22,378 nucleotides of DNA from a virus. The position numbers were made by a program, and so were the translations under genes. The stretch covers positions 1-22,378 of the IMG/VR virus record IMGVR_UViG_3300021225_000355; one strand, given 5' to 3'. The first letter of the stretch is position 1, and each line of letters starts with the position of its first letter. Of this stretch, positions 6,494 through 14,501 are shown in pieces. The notes beneath the pieces were generated by a model. It did no database searches. It had not been told where the DNA came from and saw only the letters and a list, made by a program, of their open reading frames with translations.

Positions 6494-7604
6494 TCCTGCG
6501 CGCTTTCGCATGTTCATCGGCGGTCGTGGCAGTGGCAAAACACGAGCCGGCGCCGTGGAGGCATTGCGTCAAGCGGAGGGGACGACGGGGCTCATCATTG
6601 CCCCAACGTACCCGATGCTCAAACTTGGCGCCATGGAAACCATCCTGAGCCTTGTCGCATCGGCTGGCATCGCGACGGCGTGGAATAAGTCAGACAAAGA
6701 GCTGCGCTTGCTGGGCAATCGCACCATCATCTTTCGTAGTGCCGATAATCCCGACGCCTTGCGTGGTGCCAACGTGTCGTGGCTATGGTTAGACGAAGCG
6801 GCGATGATGCCAGACGATGTGTGGCCAACCGCCATTGCGACACTTCGCAGGGCGCCGGGTCGGGCATGGGTCACCACGACGCCACGGGGTAAGAATTGGC
6901 TGTACGACGTCTGGCATCGTGGCGACGCTGACTACACCGTGACGCAGGGCAAGACCACGGATAATCCGTATCTGCCCAGTCACTTCGTGACCACGCTCAA
7001 AGAGTCTATGACGTCCGAGATGTATCGCCAAGAAGTCGAAGGCTCATTCATTGATCCCGTAGGCGCAATGTTTCGTCGACAGTGGTTCAGCGTCGTTGAC
7101 CGTGCGCCGCTTGGCCTCAAGTGGTCACGTTACTGGGACCTTGCCGCATCAACGAAGACCTCCGCAGACTACACCGCATCGGTGCGAGTGGCACTGCATG
7201 ACGGCGTGATATACATCGCCGACGGCATCCACCTGCGCGCCGAGTGGCCAGACGTTCGCAAAGTCATCACCACCACGATGCGGAGCGAAGCCGACACCAC
7301 GCACGGCATCGAAGAGGCATTGCACGGCCTCGCTGCCGTCCAAGAGTTACGCCGTGACCCTGCGCTGGCCAATGTGTCATTTCGAGGAATCAGAGTCGAC
7401 AAAGACAAGCAAAGTCGGGCAATGCCATGGGCGGCGCGGGCGGAGGGTGGCGCAGTCAAGATTGTGCAAGGGCAATGGGTGAAAACGTTTTTAGATGAGG
7501 TCGTCGCCTTCCCCAGTGGAAGCCACGACGACTATGTAGACGCAGTGTCAGGAGCTGTGATGATGGTGAGTAAACCAAAGTTTGACTGGGGGTGGACATC
7601 GTGA
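6384..7604 (+). CDS. terL: Terminase large subunit
   Basis: ATP-driven packaging motor and nuclease that fills proheads with DNA. Counting from ATG 6384, Walker A is GGRGSGKT (residues 46-53), Walker B is WLWLDEAAMM with Asp137 and Glu138, and TTTPRGKNWLYD fits the coupling motif. The RNase H-like nuclease begins at RYWDLAAS (Asp252), and its distal acidic motif is HDDYVDAVSG (381-390). At 406 residues it is at the short end of the family but complete. ATG 6384 has AGGG nine bases upstream and leaves a normal lead-in (QRKFWADPARFRMFIGG); ATG 6510 is too late. The stop overlaps the portal start as GTGA. Confidence 0.93.
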   Translation: MSLRPLPLPTTLSTSVSPPVTIRHTTQTIAQRKFWADPARFRMFIGGRGSGKTRAGAVEALRQAEGTTGLIIAPTYPMLKLGAMETILSLVASAGIATAWNKSDKELRLLGNRTIIFRSADNPDALRGANVSWLWLDEAAMMPDDVWPTAIATLRRAPGRAWVTTTPRGKNWLYDVWHRGDADYTVTQGKTTDNPYLPSHFVTTLKESMTSEMYRQEVEGSFIDPVGAMFRRQWFSVVDRAPLGLKWSRYWDLAASTKTSADYTASVRVALHDGVIYIADGIHLRAEWPDVRKVITTTMRSEADTTHGIEEALHGLAAVQELRRDPALANVSFRGIRVDKDKQSRAMPWAARAEGGAVKIVQGQWVKTFLDEVVAFPSGSHDDYVDAVSGAVMMVSKPKFDWGWTS

Positions 7605-9613
7605 CTATCAATTATCCCGGATGGATGCAAAGCATGTCACGCAGTGGGCGCATTGCGACGGCGACGGATGCCTACGAAGTGGTGCCGATGTTGTACCGCG
7701 CCGTCAATCTGCGCTGTGACGCAATCAGCACGGTGCCCTACACATTGACCCGACGTGGTGTTGCCGTGGATTGGCCATGGCGACAATCACCGTCGGAACT
7801 TATCAAAGCGACGGAAAGATCTTTGTTGCTCACCGGTGGCGCCTATTGGTACCGCGTCATCAATGGGCGTACTATGACCGGCTTTGTCGTACTTAATCCC
7901 ACGACGATGACGGTGAACTTCGAGCCGACCAAAGCGACGCTCGAAAACCCGTATAGTGGCGCACTGTTTACACAGACACAACTTGGTAAAATCTATGGGC
8001 CCTGGGACATCAACAACATCGTGTATTTTCGTGAGCCGTCGTATCGTGACGACATCTTGCCCGGTCTTGCACCGGCACAAGTCGCTTTGCAAAGTAGCCA
8101 GCTGGGTCATTACCTCGAGCGCTTTACCTCCGCCTTCTTCGAGGGTGGTGCCCAACCGGTCATGGTGATGAACTTACCCGAGTCCATGGACGACGCAGAG
8201 TTCGCACGATTTCGGGGCGAATTCTCAACACGCATCAGCGGAGTGGCCAACGCCTTCCGCAGTCTCTTTGTGCGTAGCCCAGAACTCAAAGTACAAAAGG
8301 TGACTCCCGACATCAATACGATGATGTTACCTGAGCTACAAGAGCGGGTCATCACATCTATCGCCATGACCCTCGGCGTCCCGCGCACCATGCTCGAAGC
8401 CAGCGCCGCCAATTACGCAACGGCAGACAGCGACCGACAAAGTTTTTGGCGAGAAACCGTTGTACCACGGCTTGGCCTCTATGAACAGATTCTCAATAAT
8501 CAACTCCTTGGCCCACTTGGCTATGAGATGCGTTTCAATCCGGAGATGCTTGACGTCATGCAGGCCGACGAAGCCAACCGCGCCGACTCTTTGCTCAAGC
8601 TCACACAGGCAGGGCTTCCCTTGCCGGATGCAATGCGCATCCTTGGCTATGACGGTGTTGACGAGATGTTTTTAACACCGACGACCGAAGCGCCACCAAG
8701 TGAATTACCACTGGACACCGCACCGCAGGAGCCGACGCCGATCATCGGCGCCACAACGCCACCCCAGCCCGACACCGCTACACGCAGTGTAGATTGGGCG
8801 TTACTTACAAAAAAATTAGAACGGCGCATCAAGGCAGGGAAGACACCGCAGTGTAACTTCGATAGCGCCGTTATCTCTGCCGACGAAGTAAAGTCAGTGA
8901 TGGCACGGCTTCGCGATGACATGACGGTGCATGAGGCGTTGCATGTCGTCGAAGAAGTCAAAGCGGTCGACGATATGACCAAAGACGAGCGACGGATATA
9001 CAACGAACTCGTGCCGGAGTTTGAAAAGCGTGGCAGTGCATGGGTGCGCAAAATCATGCGCAATGAGACCGTAGACCCGACCTTGGCGGACGTCGTCGCC
9101 CCGGTGTTAAACCGTGAATTGTCCAAGGCCGCCCAGCAACGCATCGACGAAATTAGCACCGACATCGGCGTGGGCTCCGATGATGCGACAAATGACCGCG
9201 TGGTAGATTGGCTCGTTGACTACGTGCCCCTCGAGACCCGACTCATTGACGCTACGACCGCAGAGCGAATTAAGAAGGTCATCGACGCCTACCGCCAAAC
9301 CGAGGGCATGACGGCGCAGGACGTCGCCGCCTTGCTCCAGCCTGCGGTAGACCCTGCCCGCGCGTTGATGATTGCCCGCACGGAGATTGTCAGGGCACAA
9401 ACGCAGGCGGGCATCATTTACCAGGGCTACCTCAAAGAAAAAGGACTCACCTACGAGCGCATCTGGGTGACGGAGCGCGACGAGATGGTGCGTAAGTGCC
9501 CCATCTGTTACCCCTTGGATGGGCGCAAAGAGTCCGAAGGCTGGGATGGCTACGAACCACCGGCGCATCCGAATTGTCGCTGTGCGACGGCACTGAGACT
9601 CGTAAGGGATTAA
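7601..9613 (+). CDS. Portal protein fused to MuF-type minor head protein
   Basis: A 670-residue fusion. The N-terminal part (about 1-370) is an HK97-type portal: YEVVPMLYRAVNLRCDAIST, YWYRVINGRTMTGFVVLNP, IVYFREPSYRDDILPGLAP and the late MTLGVPRTMLEAS fit this family, which forms the dodecameric DNA-entry ring. A proline/threonine-rich linker (about 365-390) leads to a helical region. The C-terminus (about 560-670) is MuF-like: ALMIARTEIVRAQTQAG, then CPICYPLDGR and PPAHPNCRCATAL, the typical CPxC...HPNCRC pattern. GTG 7601 is preferred to GTG 7592 because it forms GTGA with the terminase stop and has a GGGGGTGGA Shine-Dalgarno. These functions are usually separate genes; no stop or frameshift divides them here. 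Confidence 0.9.
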   Translation: MTINYPGWMQSMSRSGRIATATDAYEVVPMLYRAVNLRCDAISTVPYTLTRRGVAVDWPWRQSPSELIKATERSLLLTGGAYWYRVINGRTMTGFVVLNPTTMTVNFEPTKATLENPYSGALFTQTQLGKIYGPWDINNIVYFREPSYRDDILPGLAPAQVALQSSQLGHYLERFTSAFFEGGAQPVMVMNLPESMDDAEFARFRGEFSTRISGVANAFRSLFVRSPELKVQKVTPDINTMMLPELQERVITSIAMTLGVPRTMLEASAANYATADSDRQSFWRETVVPRLGLYEQILNNQLLGPLGYEMRFNPEMLDVMQADEANRADSLLKLTQAGLPLPDAMRILGYDGVDEMFLTPTTEAPPSELPLDTAPQEPTPIIGATTPPQPDTATRSVDWALLTKKLERRIKAGKTPQCNFDSAVISADEVKSVMARLRDDMTVHEALHVVEEVKAVDDMTKDERRIYNELVPEFEKRGSAWVRKIMRNETVDPTLADVVAPVLNRELSKAAQQRIDEISTDIGVGSDDATNDRVVDWLVDYVPLETRLIDATTAERIKKVIDAYRQTEGMTAQDVAALLQPAVDPARALMIARTEIVRAQTQAGIIYQGYLKEKGLTYERIWVTERDEMVRKCPICYPLDGRKESEGWDGYEPPAHPNCRCATALRLVRD

Positions 9614-9615
9614 CC

Positions 9616-10071
9616 ATGGCAACTGACTTTGAAATCATCGGACGCATAAGCACCGCACAGATTCTCGACGCCATGCGCACGGTCACGCTAGGCTATGCAC
9701 AGGAAGTCGCCGGTATTTTGCTCACGGACAAACCGCCGCCACCCCGCGCCGGCGCACAGGTCTATAAGTCTGCAAAGCAACGGCGCTTCGTCATGGCCAA
9801 TATCGCCAACGGTAATATTAGCTTCCCCTACGTCCGTGGTCGTGGTAATGGACTGCGAGGAAGTCAGAGTCTCTCACAGTCATATCGCACCAACCTCGAC
9901 GGAGACAACGCCGTGTTGACGTCGTCTGCCAGCTATGCACCCTATGTCGTGGGCGACCAACAAGCACCGATACACCAAGGGCGCTGGACAACGGCGATGC
10001 AAGCCGCCGACCGGGTCAAACAAGACGGCGCATTGCAAGTTATCCTCACCAAGACAATGGAGGCGCTGTAA
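9616..10071 (+). CDS. Putative head-tail connector/minor head protein
   Basis: This 151-residue protein lies between portal-MuF and the scaffold-like gene. Residues about 75-130 contain RGRGNGLRGSQSLSQSYR, then SYAPYVVGDQQAPIHQGRW, which resembles the YAPYV-x-G...H-x-GRW signature of small phage morphogenesis proteins, some annotated as HK97 gp10-like connectors. The N-terminal region is helical with a proline-rich break (KPPPPRAG). ATG 9616 follows AAGGGA, and the stop overlaps the next start (TAATG). The position suits a neck or head component, but the exact role is inferred. Confidence 0.6.
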   Translation: MATDFEIIGRISTAQILDAMRTVTLGYAQEVAGILLTDKPPPPRAGAQVYKSAKQRRFVMANIANGNISFPYVRGRGNGLRGSQSLSQSYRTNLDGDNAVLTSSASYAPYVVGDQQAPIHQGRWTTAMQAADRVKQDGALQVILTKTMEAL

Positions 10072-11126
10072 TGCCGTATTACATCGAAGCCAGCGGAGGG
10101 CAGTTTTGTGTGTACAAAGAAGGCGTCGCTGAGGCGATGCACTGCTATGCCCGCGCATCGGATGCCAACGCTTACCTCGCCGCCCTGACTATTGCGACGG
10201 CAGACGAAGTCAAAGCGGAGTCATACACCCCGCCGGCCGACGTGGCACGCAATGCCCGCCAAGCCCTCGACGTGCGGGCAAAGAAACCACCAAGTCAGCG
10301 GGGTATGACGCCGGTCGGTATCGCACGAGCGACGCAGTTAGCAAATCGTAGCCCCGTGTCGCTTGACACGATTCAGCGCATGGTGAGCTACTTTGCCCGT
10401 CACGAAGTGGATAAGCAGGGGTCAACATGGGACGAGCAGGGCAAGGGCTGGCAGGCATGGCAAGGATGGGGCGGTGACGCAGGGCGCACGTGGGCAAATC
10501 GTATTTTACAGGAGGCTACCACAATGGAAGAGACAAAGGCATCACGCCGTCACAGCGAAGCGGATATGAAGCTCATCCGCAGTGCCCGCAAAGCGGCGCA
10601 AAGTGTCGCACAGTACATGACTGAGCTTGGCGACGATGGCATGGAGATGGACGAAGAGCCGAAGTCAATCAAAGCGATTGAGCTGAGCGCAGAGTTTAAC
10701 ACACGACAACGCATGATGGTGTCGGCGTTGGTCGAAGTCACACACGAGGCAGGCAAGTTTGACAAGAGCGTTGGCGCCAACGGTGCGCACTACATGCCTG
10801 CCGAAGCGAACCCCTTTGCATCACAAGGGATCGCCTGCGAGTATTGCTACTTCTACCAACCCGAGGGGCAATGCGCAATCGTCGAAGGCTCCATCGAAGA
10901 ATACGCCGTGTGTAAACTCTGGGTGATTCCCGAAGCCGTCATCACGGTGGAGACTGCGGAAGCCGTCGCCGAGCCGGTGACAGAAGCGGAGTCAAGCGAC
11001 GTTATGCCAGAGATGGACGACGCCGAGATGATGGCAGCAAAGTCTGCACTTGACACCCCCCTGACAATAGAAGTAGGGGACGAAGTTAAGGCGTTGGCCC
11101 GTCGTTTACTCGGAGTAGCACAATGA
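10071..11126 (+). CDS. Multidomain phage head/scaffold-like protein with Cys cluster
   Basis: This 351-residue protein has several segments familiar from phage head regions. Residues 1-40 (YIEASGGQFCVYKEG, then DANAYLAAL) match an N-terminal module often found before capsid protease genes. Residues about 80-150 contain GMTPVGIARATQLANR, SLDTIQRMVSYFARHEVD and GWGGDAGRTWANRIL, a widespread phage domain without known function. Cysteines 256, 259, 268 and 281 (CEYC, GQC, CKLWVIP) form a C-x2-C-x8-C-x12-C pattern that recalls iron-sulfur (HiPIP-like) or zinc sites. The C-terminal tail is acidic and scaffold-like. GGAGG at 10060-10064 supports ATG 10071. An internal in-frame ATG with its own AGGAGG lies at residue 152. 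Confidence 0.75.
   Translation: MPYYIEASGGQFCVYKEGVAEAMHCYARASDANAYLAALTIATADEVKAESYTPPADVARNARQALDVRAKKPPSQRGMTPVGIARATQLANRSPVSLDTIQRMVSYFARHEVDKQGSTWDEQGKGWQAWQGWGGDAGRTWANRILQEATTMEETKASRRHSEADMKLIRSARKAAQSVAQYMTELGDDGMEMDEEPKSIKAIELSAEFNTRQRMMVSALVEVTHEAGKFDKSVGANGAHYMPAEANPFASQGIACEYCYFYQPEGQCAIVEGSIEEYAVCKLWVIPEAVITVETAEAVAEPVTEAESSDVMPEMDDAEMMAAKSALDTPLTIEVGDEVKALARRLLGVAQ
10524..11126 (+). CDS. Probable nested in-frame product (C-terminal 200 residues)
   Basis: Within the preceding gene, ATG 10524 is in frame and preceded by AGGAGG at 10510-10515 with an 8-base spacer, a better start signal than most in this genome. It would make a 200-residue protein beginning MEETKASRRHSEADMKLIRS, with the helical region, the four-cysteine cluster and the acidic tail but without the N-terminal modules. 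The start falls exactly at a domain boundary. This recalls lambda C/Nu3, where an internal start yields the scaffold. The internal signal is seen; the scaffold role is inferred. Confidence 0.55.
   Translation: MEETKASRRHSEADMKLIRSARKAAQSVAQYMTELGDDGMEMDEEPKSIKAIELSAEFNTRQRMMVSALVEVTHEAGKFDKSVGANGAHYMPAEANPFASQGIACEYCYFYQPEGQCAIVEGSIEEYAVCKLWVIPEAVITVETAEAVAEPVTEAESSDVMPEMDDAEMMAAKSALDTPLTIEVGDEVKALARRLLGVAQ
11048..11077 (+). repeat. 30-bp element, copy 2 (in coding sequence, upstream of capsid gene)
   Basis: Matches 5156-5185 at 28 of 30 positions, including 21 consecutive bases. This copy encodes residues ALDTPLTIEV of the scaffold-like protein and ends 45 bp before the protease-capsid start. 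It carries TTGACA but no well-spaced -10. Conservation inside a coding sequence suggests a regulatory site upstream of the capsid gene. Confidence 0.55.
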
Positions 11127-12739
11127 CCGATTTTGTGAAATCCTTTGGAGGCGGGGTTAAGGCGGTGGGCGACTACGTTTTGCGTGGTCGTGGCATCGTC
11201 TACGGTGGCCAAGACCTCACCGGCGACCGATTCACCAAAGCCACCGACCTCGGCGATACCCGAAGCCCGATTGGTATGCCGGTCTACTATGACCATGGTA
11301 TGTCAACCATCCGTGGGCAAATTGGCACGGTCAAAGCATGGACACCGACTGACGATGGGATTGACGTTGAGATTGAACTTGACAAACGCCTCGGCTACAT
11401 CGGCGACGTGATGAAGCTCGTCAAAAGCGGAGCGCTGGGCTTAAGCACCGGCGCACTCAGTCACCTCGTCGTACGCAAAGGGGGCGAACTCAAGCGGTGG
11501 ATTGTCGGCGAAATCTCTTTGACGCCGACGCCAGCCGAGCCCCGCACATTAACCGAAGTGAAGGCAACTCAGGACGATGCCGTGCGCAATGCGACGGCGC
11601 CGTTGAGCCCAAGCGATATTACTCCATCATCTAACAAAGGAAACTACACCGTGGAAAACATCAACCAAATCGTGAAAGACGCTGTCGTGGATGCACTGAA
11701 AAGCGTCGCAGGCGAGCCCGTCGCCGGTGGCACCATTGTCGCCCCCGCCCCCACCGTGAAAAGCATTGCCCTCGACAATGACACCGATCCGTTTGCCAGC
11801 CGTGACTACGAGCGCGCCTACAAAGCCTATGTCCGTGGCGTCGCTGACAACAGCGTCCTTGACGTATTGCACAACGCCAAAAGCCATGCGTTTAAGACCA
11901 TGACCGAAGCTACCAACAACGACGGCGGCTTCACCGTACCGACCACGGTCAACCGCGAAATCGTCGCCCGCCGTGACGACATGTCATTGCTTGGGCAATT
12001 CGCTTTCACTCGGGTCACCACGGAATCATGGAAACACATCATGCCTGCGCAAAGCACGAAAGCCACGCCGGGCATCGTGTCCGAAGGCACCACCGCGACC
12101 GCCTCCGAGCCCAACTTGGCCAACAGTCGCCCCATTCAGCTCTACAAAGATACCCTCGAATTCGCCGCATCCGACGAACTCTTGGCCGATACGTCAAGCA
12201 ATCTTGAGCAATTCATGCAAGTGGAAATTGCGCGGGCAATGGCGGTCTCATCGAATAACTATATTCTCTTGGGCACCGGCTCAGGTCAACCCTATGGCCT
12301 CAATGCCCGCGTGACCAACAGCGTCGCCCTGAGTGCCAGCGCAATCACCAACGCTCAAGTCGTCGCAGTCAGCACCGCAGTCAATGGCAACTACTTGCAA
12401 AATGGGCAGACCGGCTGGGTCATGCGCAACGCCACATGGGGCGCCGTGCGTACACTTGACCTCACTAACTACCACCCATTGTCCAGCATCGAAGGTGGTG
12501 TACGCTACATCGAAGGCTGGCGCGTAGGACTCAGCGAAGCCGTCGCCGCCATCGGCACCGGCAACAAGTCGCTGTGGTTTGGTAACTTCAACTACTACGC
12601 CTTCTGTGAACGCACCTCGGGCGTCCAGATTGACCGCTGGCGCGATGTACGCAAAGGCTTGACCTACATCGTCGCCTCATGGCGCTACGGTGGCGACGTC
12701 ACGCAGCCCGAGGCCTTCGCCGTCGGTACCCACGCCTAA
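11123..12739 (+). CDS. Prohead protease fused to HK97-type major capsid protein
   Basis: A 538-residue polyprotein. Residues 1-145 are a phage prohead protease: GIVYGGQDLTGDRF, then PVYYDHG with candidate catalytic His58, GLSTGALSHLV with candidate Ser108, and the IVGEISLTPTPAEPR end (127-141). Residues about 177-538 are an HK97-fold capsid protein: a helical delta-like stretch (INQIVKDAVVDALKSV), NNDGGFTVPTTVNREIV, QLYKDTLEFAASDELL, EIARAMAVSSNNYILLGTGS and the C-terminal GLTYIVASWRYGGDV. An internal in-frame GTG at 11651, after AAAGGA, could make capsid protein alone. The stop is followed by a UUCG hairpin. The protease would cleave itself and the delta region during maturation (family knowledge). 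Confidence 0.9.
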   Translation: MTDFVKSFGGGVKAVGDYVLRGRGIVYGGQDLTGDRFTKATDLGDTRSPIGMPVYYDHGMSTIRGQIGTVKAWTPTDDGIDVEIELDKRLGYIGDVMKLVKSGALGLSTGALSHLVVRKGGELKRWIVGEISLTPTPAEPRTLTEVKATQDDAVRNATAPLSPSDITPSSNKGNYTVENINQIVKDAVVDALKSVAGEPVAGGTIVAPAPTVKSIALDNDTDPFASRDYERAYKAYVRGVADNSVLDVLHNAKSHAFKTMTEATNNDGGFTVPTTVNREIVARRDDMSLLGQFAFTRVTTESWKHIMPAQSTKATPGIVSEGTTATASEPNLANSRPIQLYKDTLEFAASDELLADTSSNLEQFMQVEIARAMAVSSNNYILLGTGSGQPYGLNARVTNSVALSASAITNAQVVAVSTAVNGNYLQNGQTGWVMRNATWGAVRTLDLTNYHPLSSIEGGVRYIEGWRVGLSEAVAAIGTGNKSLWFGNFNYYAFCERTSGVQIDRWRDVRKGLTYIVASWRYGGDVTQPEAFAVGTHA

Positions 12740-12750
12740 ACAACGCTTTG

Positions 12751-12778
12751 ACGGGGCGGCGCTTCGGCGTCGCCTCGT
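12751..12778 (+). terminator. 12-bp stem with UUCG tetraloop after capsid gene
   Basis: Arms 12751-12762 and 12767-12778 pair over 12 bp (two G-U pairs when transcribed) around C-UUCG-G, one of the most stable RNA tetraloops. It lies 11 bases after the capsid stop. No T run follows, so it may protect the capsid mRNA or only partly attenuate downstream transcription. Confidence 0.7.
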
Positions 12779-12796
12779 GCTACAAAGGATGCCACG

Positions 12797-12979
12797 ATGC
12801 AAGTACAACTAATTCATCGCCTTGTTCATAGTGACGGCAATACCCATACGGTGTATGAGCCCGGCGACATCTACGACACGAGCCCTGCAGACGCCGAGAT
12901 GCTTATTGCGCAGGGATCGGCCGTCGCACTAGAAGAAGCCAAGACCGAAGAAGCGCCCAAGAAGAAGCGAGTGGTATAA
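12797..12979 (+). CDS. Small head/neck accessory protein
   Basis: This 60-residue protein sits between the capsid and connector genes. It reads VQLIHRLVHSDGNTHTVYEP, then GDIYDTSPADAEMLIAQGSA, then a charged lysine/glutamate tail ending PKKKRVV. The pattern of an extended strand, a Y-x-PGD turn and an A-x-x-LIAQGSA helix is common in very small proteins found directly after capsid genes in siphoviruses; their function is poorly known. AAAGGA precedes ATG 12797. The next gene starts one base after its stop. Confidence 0.7.
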   Translation: MQVQLIHRLVHSDGNTHTVYEPGDIYDTSPADAEMLIAQGSAVALEEAKTEEAPKKKRVV

Positions 12980-12980
12980 C

Positions 12981-13580
12981 GTGGCCTACATCACCGCGAC
13001 CGACCTCAAAAACTACATGAAGATAAATGGGAGCGCCGACGACACCCAGCTTGCGCTTTTTGCCGACCGCGCCCAGCATGTAATAGAGCAATATACCCAT
13101 CGCGTCTTTGAGTGGGCGGGAGCGGGGACGGTCAAGAAGTTTACTCCCATTTCTTACATGGACGGCGGCGACCTTCTCGACTACTACACGCTGTCGCTTG
13201 GCTTTGCAGAGTTCTATGAACTTACCAGCATTACCAACGGCAACGGCACTGCGATTTCAACAAGTGACGTCGTGTTACTGCCCGGGAACATCACGCCGAA
13301 GTATGCTATTCGCATCAAATCATCGGCGAATGTGACATGGACGTATTCAACGACTATCGAAGAGTCAGTCAGTGTGACCGCCAAGTGGGCATACAGTGCA
13401 ACGGCGCCGGCGGACATCGTCCAAGCTGCGTTGCGCATCGGCGCCTATTTGTACCGACAGCGAGACGGTACGCCAGACTCCGACCGCCCCATCGTCTCTG
13501 CCGACGGTGTCGTATTGTCCGCACCACGCATCCCTTCGGACGTCCTTGAGTTACTCCGTCCATATCGTCGGAGGTCATAG
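12981..13580 (+). CDS. Head-tail connector (gp6-like)
   Basis: This 199-residue protein resembles HK97 gp6/phage connector proteins. The N-terminus (AYITATDLKNYMKINGSADD TQLALFADRAQHVIEQYTHR, read as one helical unit) is the typical start in which a short helix is followed by D-x-x-L-x-x-x-x-x-A-x-x-x-IE-x-YT. The middle is strand-rich (FAEFYELTSITNGNG, VTAKWAYSA), and a late helix (PADIVQAALRIGAYLYRQRD) is also characteristic. Connectors form a ring under the portal. The start is GTG 12981, almost abutting the preceding stop; the upstream Shine-Dalgarno is weak (AAGCGAG), suggesting coupling. Confidence 0.8.
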   Translation: MAYITATDLKNYMKINGSADDTQLALFADRAQHVIEQYTHRVFEWAGAGTVKKFTPISYMDGGDLLDYYTLSLGFAEFYELTSITNGNGTAISTSDVVLLPGNITPKYAIRIKSSANVTWTYSTTIEESVSVTAKWAYSATAPADIVQAALRIGAYLYRQRDGTPDSDRPIVSADGVVLSAPRIPSDVLELLRPYRRRS

Positions 13581-13582
13581 CA

Positions 13583-14029
13583 ATGGGTAGTCAACTCTCT
13601 ACCATCGTGACTGCCATTGCCACCATGACCATCACAGGCTATGCCTACGACGTGCATGTTGGCGATGAGATGCGTAATCACTTTGACATTGCCAATATCC
13701 CATGCCGTGTTATCAACGCCGTCGGCTTTGCGTCAACGATGCAAAAAGTAGCGACGTTTGGCAGTGGTCATGTCATGACGACGGAATGGACGATAACTGA
13801 CATTGCGCTCATTCGCAAAGCAGGGATGGGCTATGGGCTCAAAGATATCCAACCCGACATGCAAGGGTATCTCGCCGCCTACCATGACGCCGTGCGTACC
13901 TTAGTCACCAACCGCTGGACGTTGACGCGGTGTCAACTGCGTAGCTCCGTCCTCGAGTGGCCCCAAGCGTCGGGATCATGGCACGACGCAGTCACGGCCA
14001 CACTCAGCATTACCGAAATTATCCAATAG
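13583..14029 (+). CDS. Putative tail terminator/neck protein
   Basis: This 148-residue protein has no diagnostic motif. It is strand- and helix-mixed, opening with a helix (QLSTIVTAIATMTITGYAYD) and ending SWHDAVTATLSITEIIQ. A small domain of this shape (an N-terminal helix over an open sheet) between the gp6-like connector and the major tail protein is the usual place for the tail terminator, which caps the tube and joins it to the head. A strong GGAGGT at 13570-13575 precedes ATG 13583. The assignment is positional. Confidence 0.6.
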   Translation: MGSQLSTIVTAIATMTITGYAYDVHVGDEMRNHFDIANIPCRVINAVGFASTMQKVATFGSGHVMTTEWTITDIALIRKAGMGYGLKDIQPDMQGYLAAYHDAVRTLVTNRWTLTRCQLRSSVLEWPQASGSWHDAVTATLSITEIIQ

Positions 14030-14038
14030 GAGGACTCC

Positions 14039-14488
14039 ATGGCACAGACTACTACCGCAGTATCGGGAGCGGCCGCTACCATATCCATCTATGTGAGCGC
14101 TGCATACGTCGATATCTCCGGCTCATCGCAAAGCGTTGACGCCGTGACCGCATCGGTCATCAACGGCTCAGCGCACACCTTTGACGGAAGCTACGCACTC
14201 ATTACGATGGGCAAGTTCGAAACCGTCGAAGTGACTGTCAATATCCTTTACACCGAAACCGCCGCCGAAGCCTTTCAATCAGTGCGGGCGCTGTTTGAAG
14301 CCAAGACTGCTACTAAGCTCAAATGGTTACCCCTTGGCGCCGCATCGGGTGCCGACCAATACGAAACCATGGCGACGGGCTATATCACGTCGATGGATTA
14401 CCCACCGATTGACGCAACGTCCGCTGGGCCCATCATGGTGTCATTCACCATCACGGCACCAGGCATCCTTTACACCGCCAATACCTAA
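14039..14488 (+). CDS. Major tail (tube) protein
   Basis: This 149-residue protein is rich in beta-strands, threonine and serine, and resembles phage tail-tube subunits: SISIYVS-like early strand (AATISIYVSAAYVDISG), FDGSYALITMGKFETVEVTV, AAEAFQSVRALFEAK as the typical single helix, and GYITSMDYPPIDATSAGPIM before the last strand. It directly precedes the chaperone pair and tape measure, which fixes its role in a siphovirus gene order. AGGAGG lies ahead of ATG 14039. The stop is followed by the 14502-14559 structured leader of the next gene. Confidence 0.8.
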   Translation: MAQTTTAVSGAAATISIYVSAAYVDISGSSQSVDAVTASVINGSAHTFDGSYALITMGKFETVEVTVNILYTETAAEAFQSVRALFEAKTATKLKWLPLGAASGADQYETMATGYITSMDYPPIDATSAGPIMVSFTITAPGILYTANT

Positions 14489-14501
14489 TTTTGCAGGGCG
14501 T

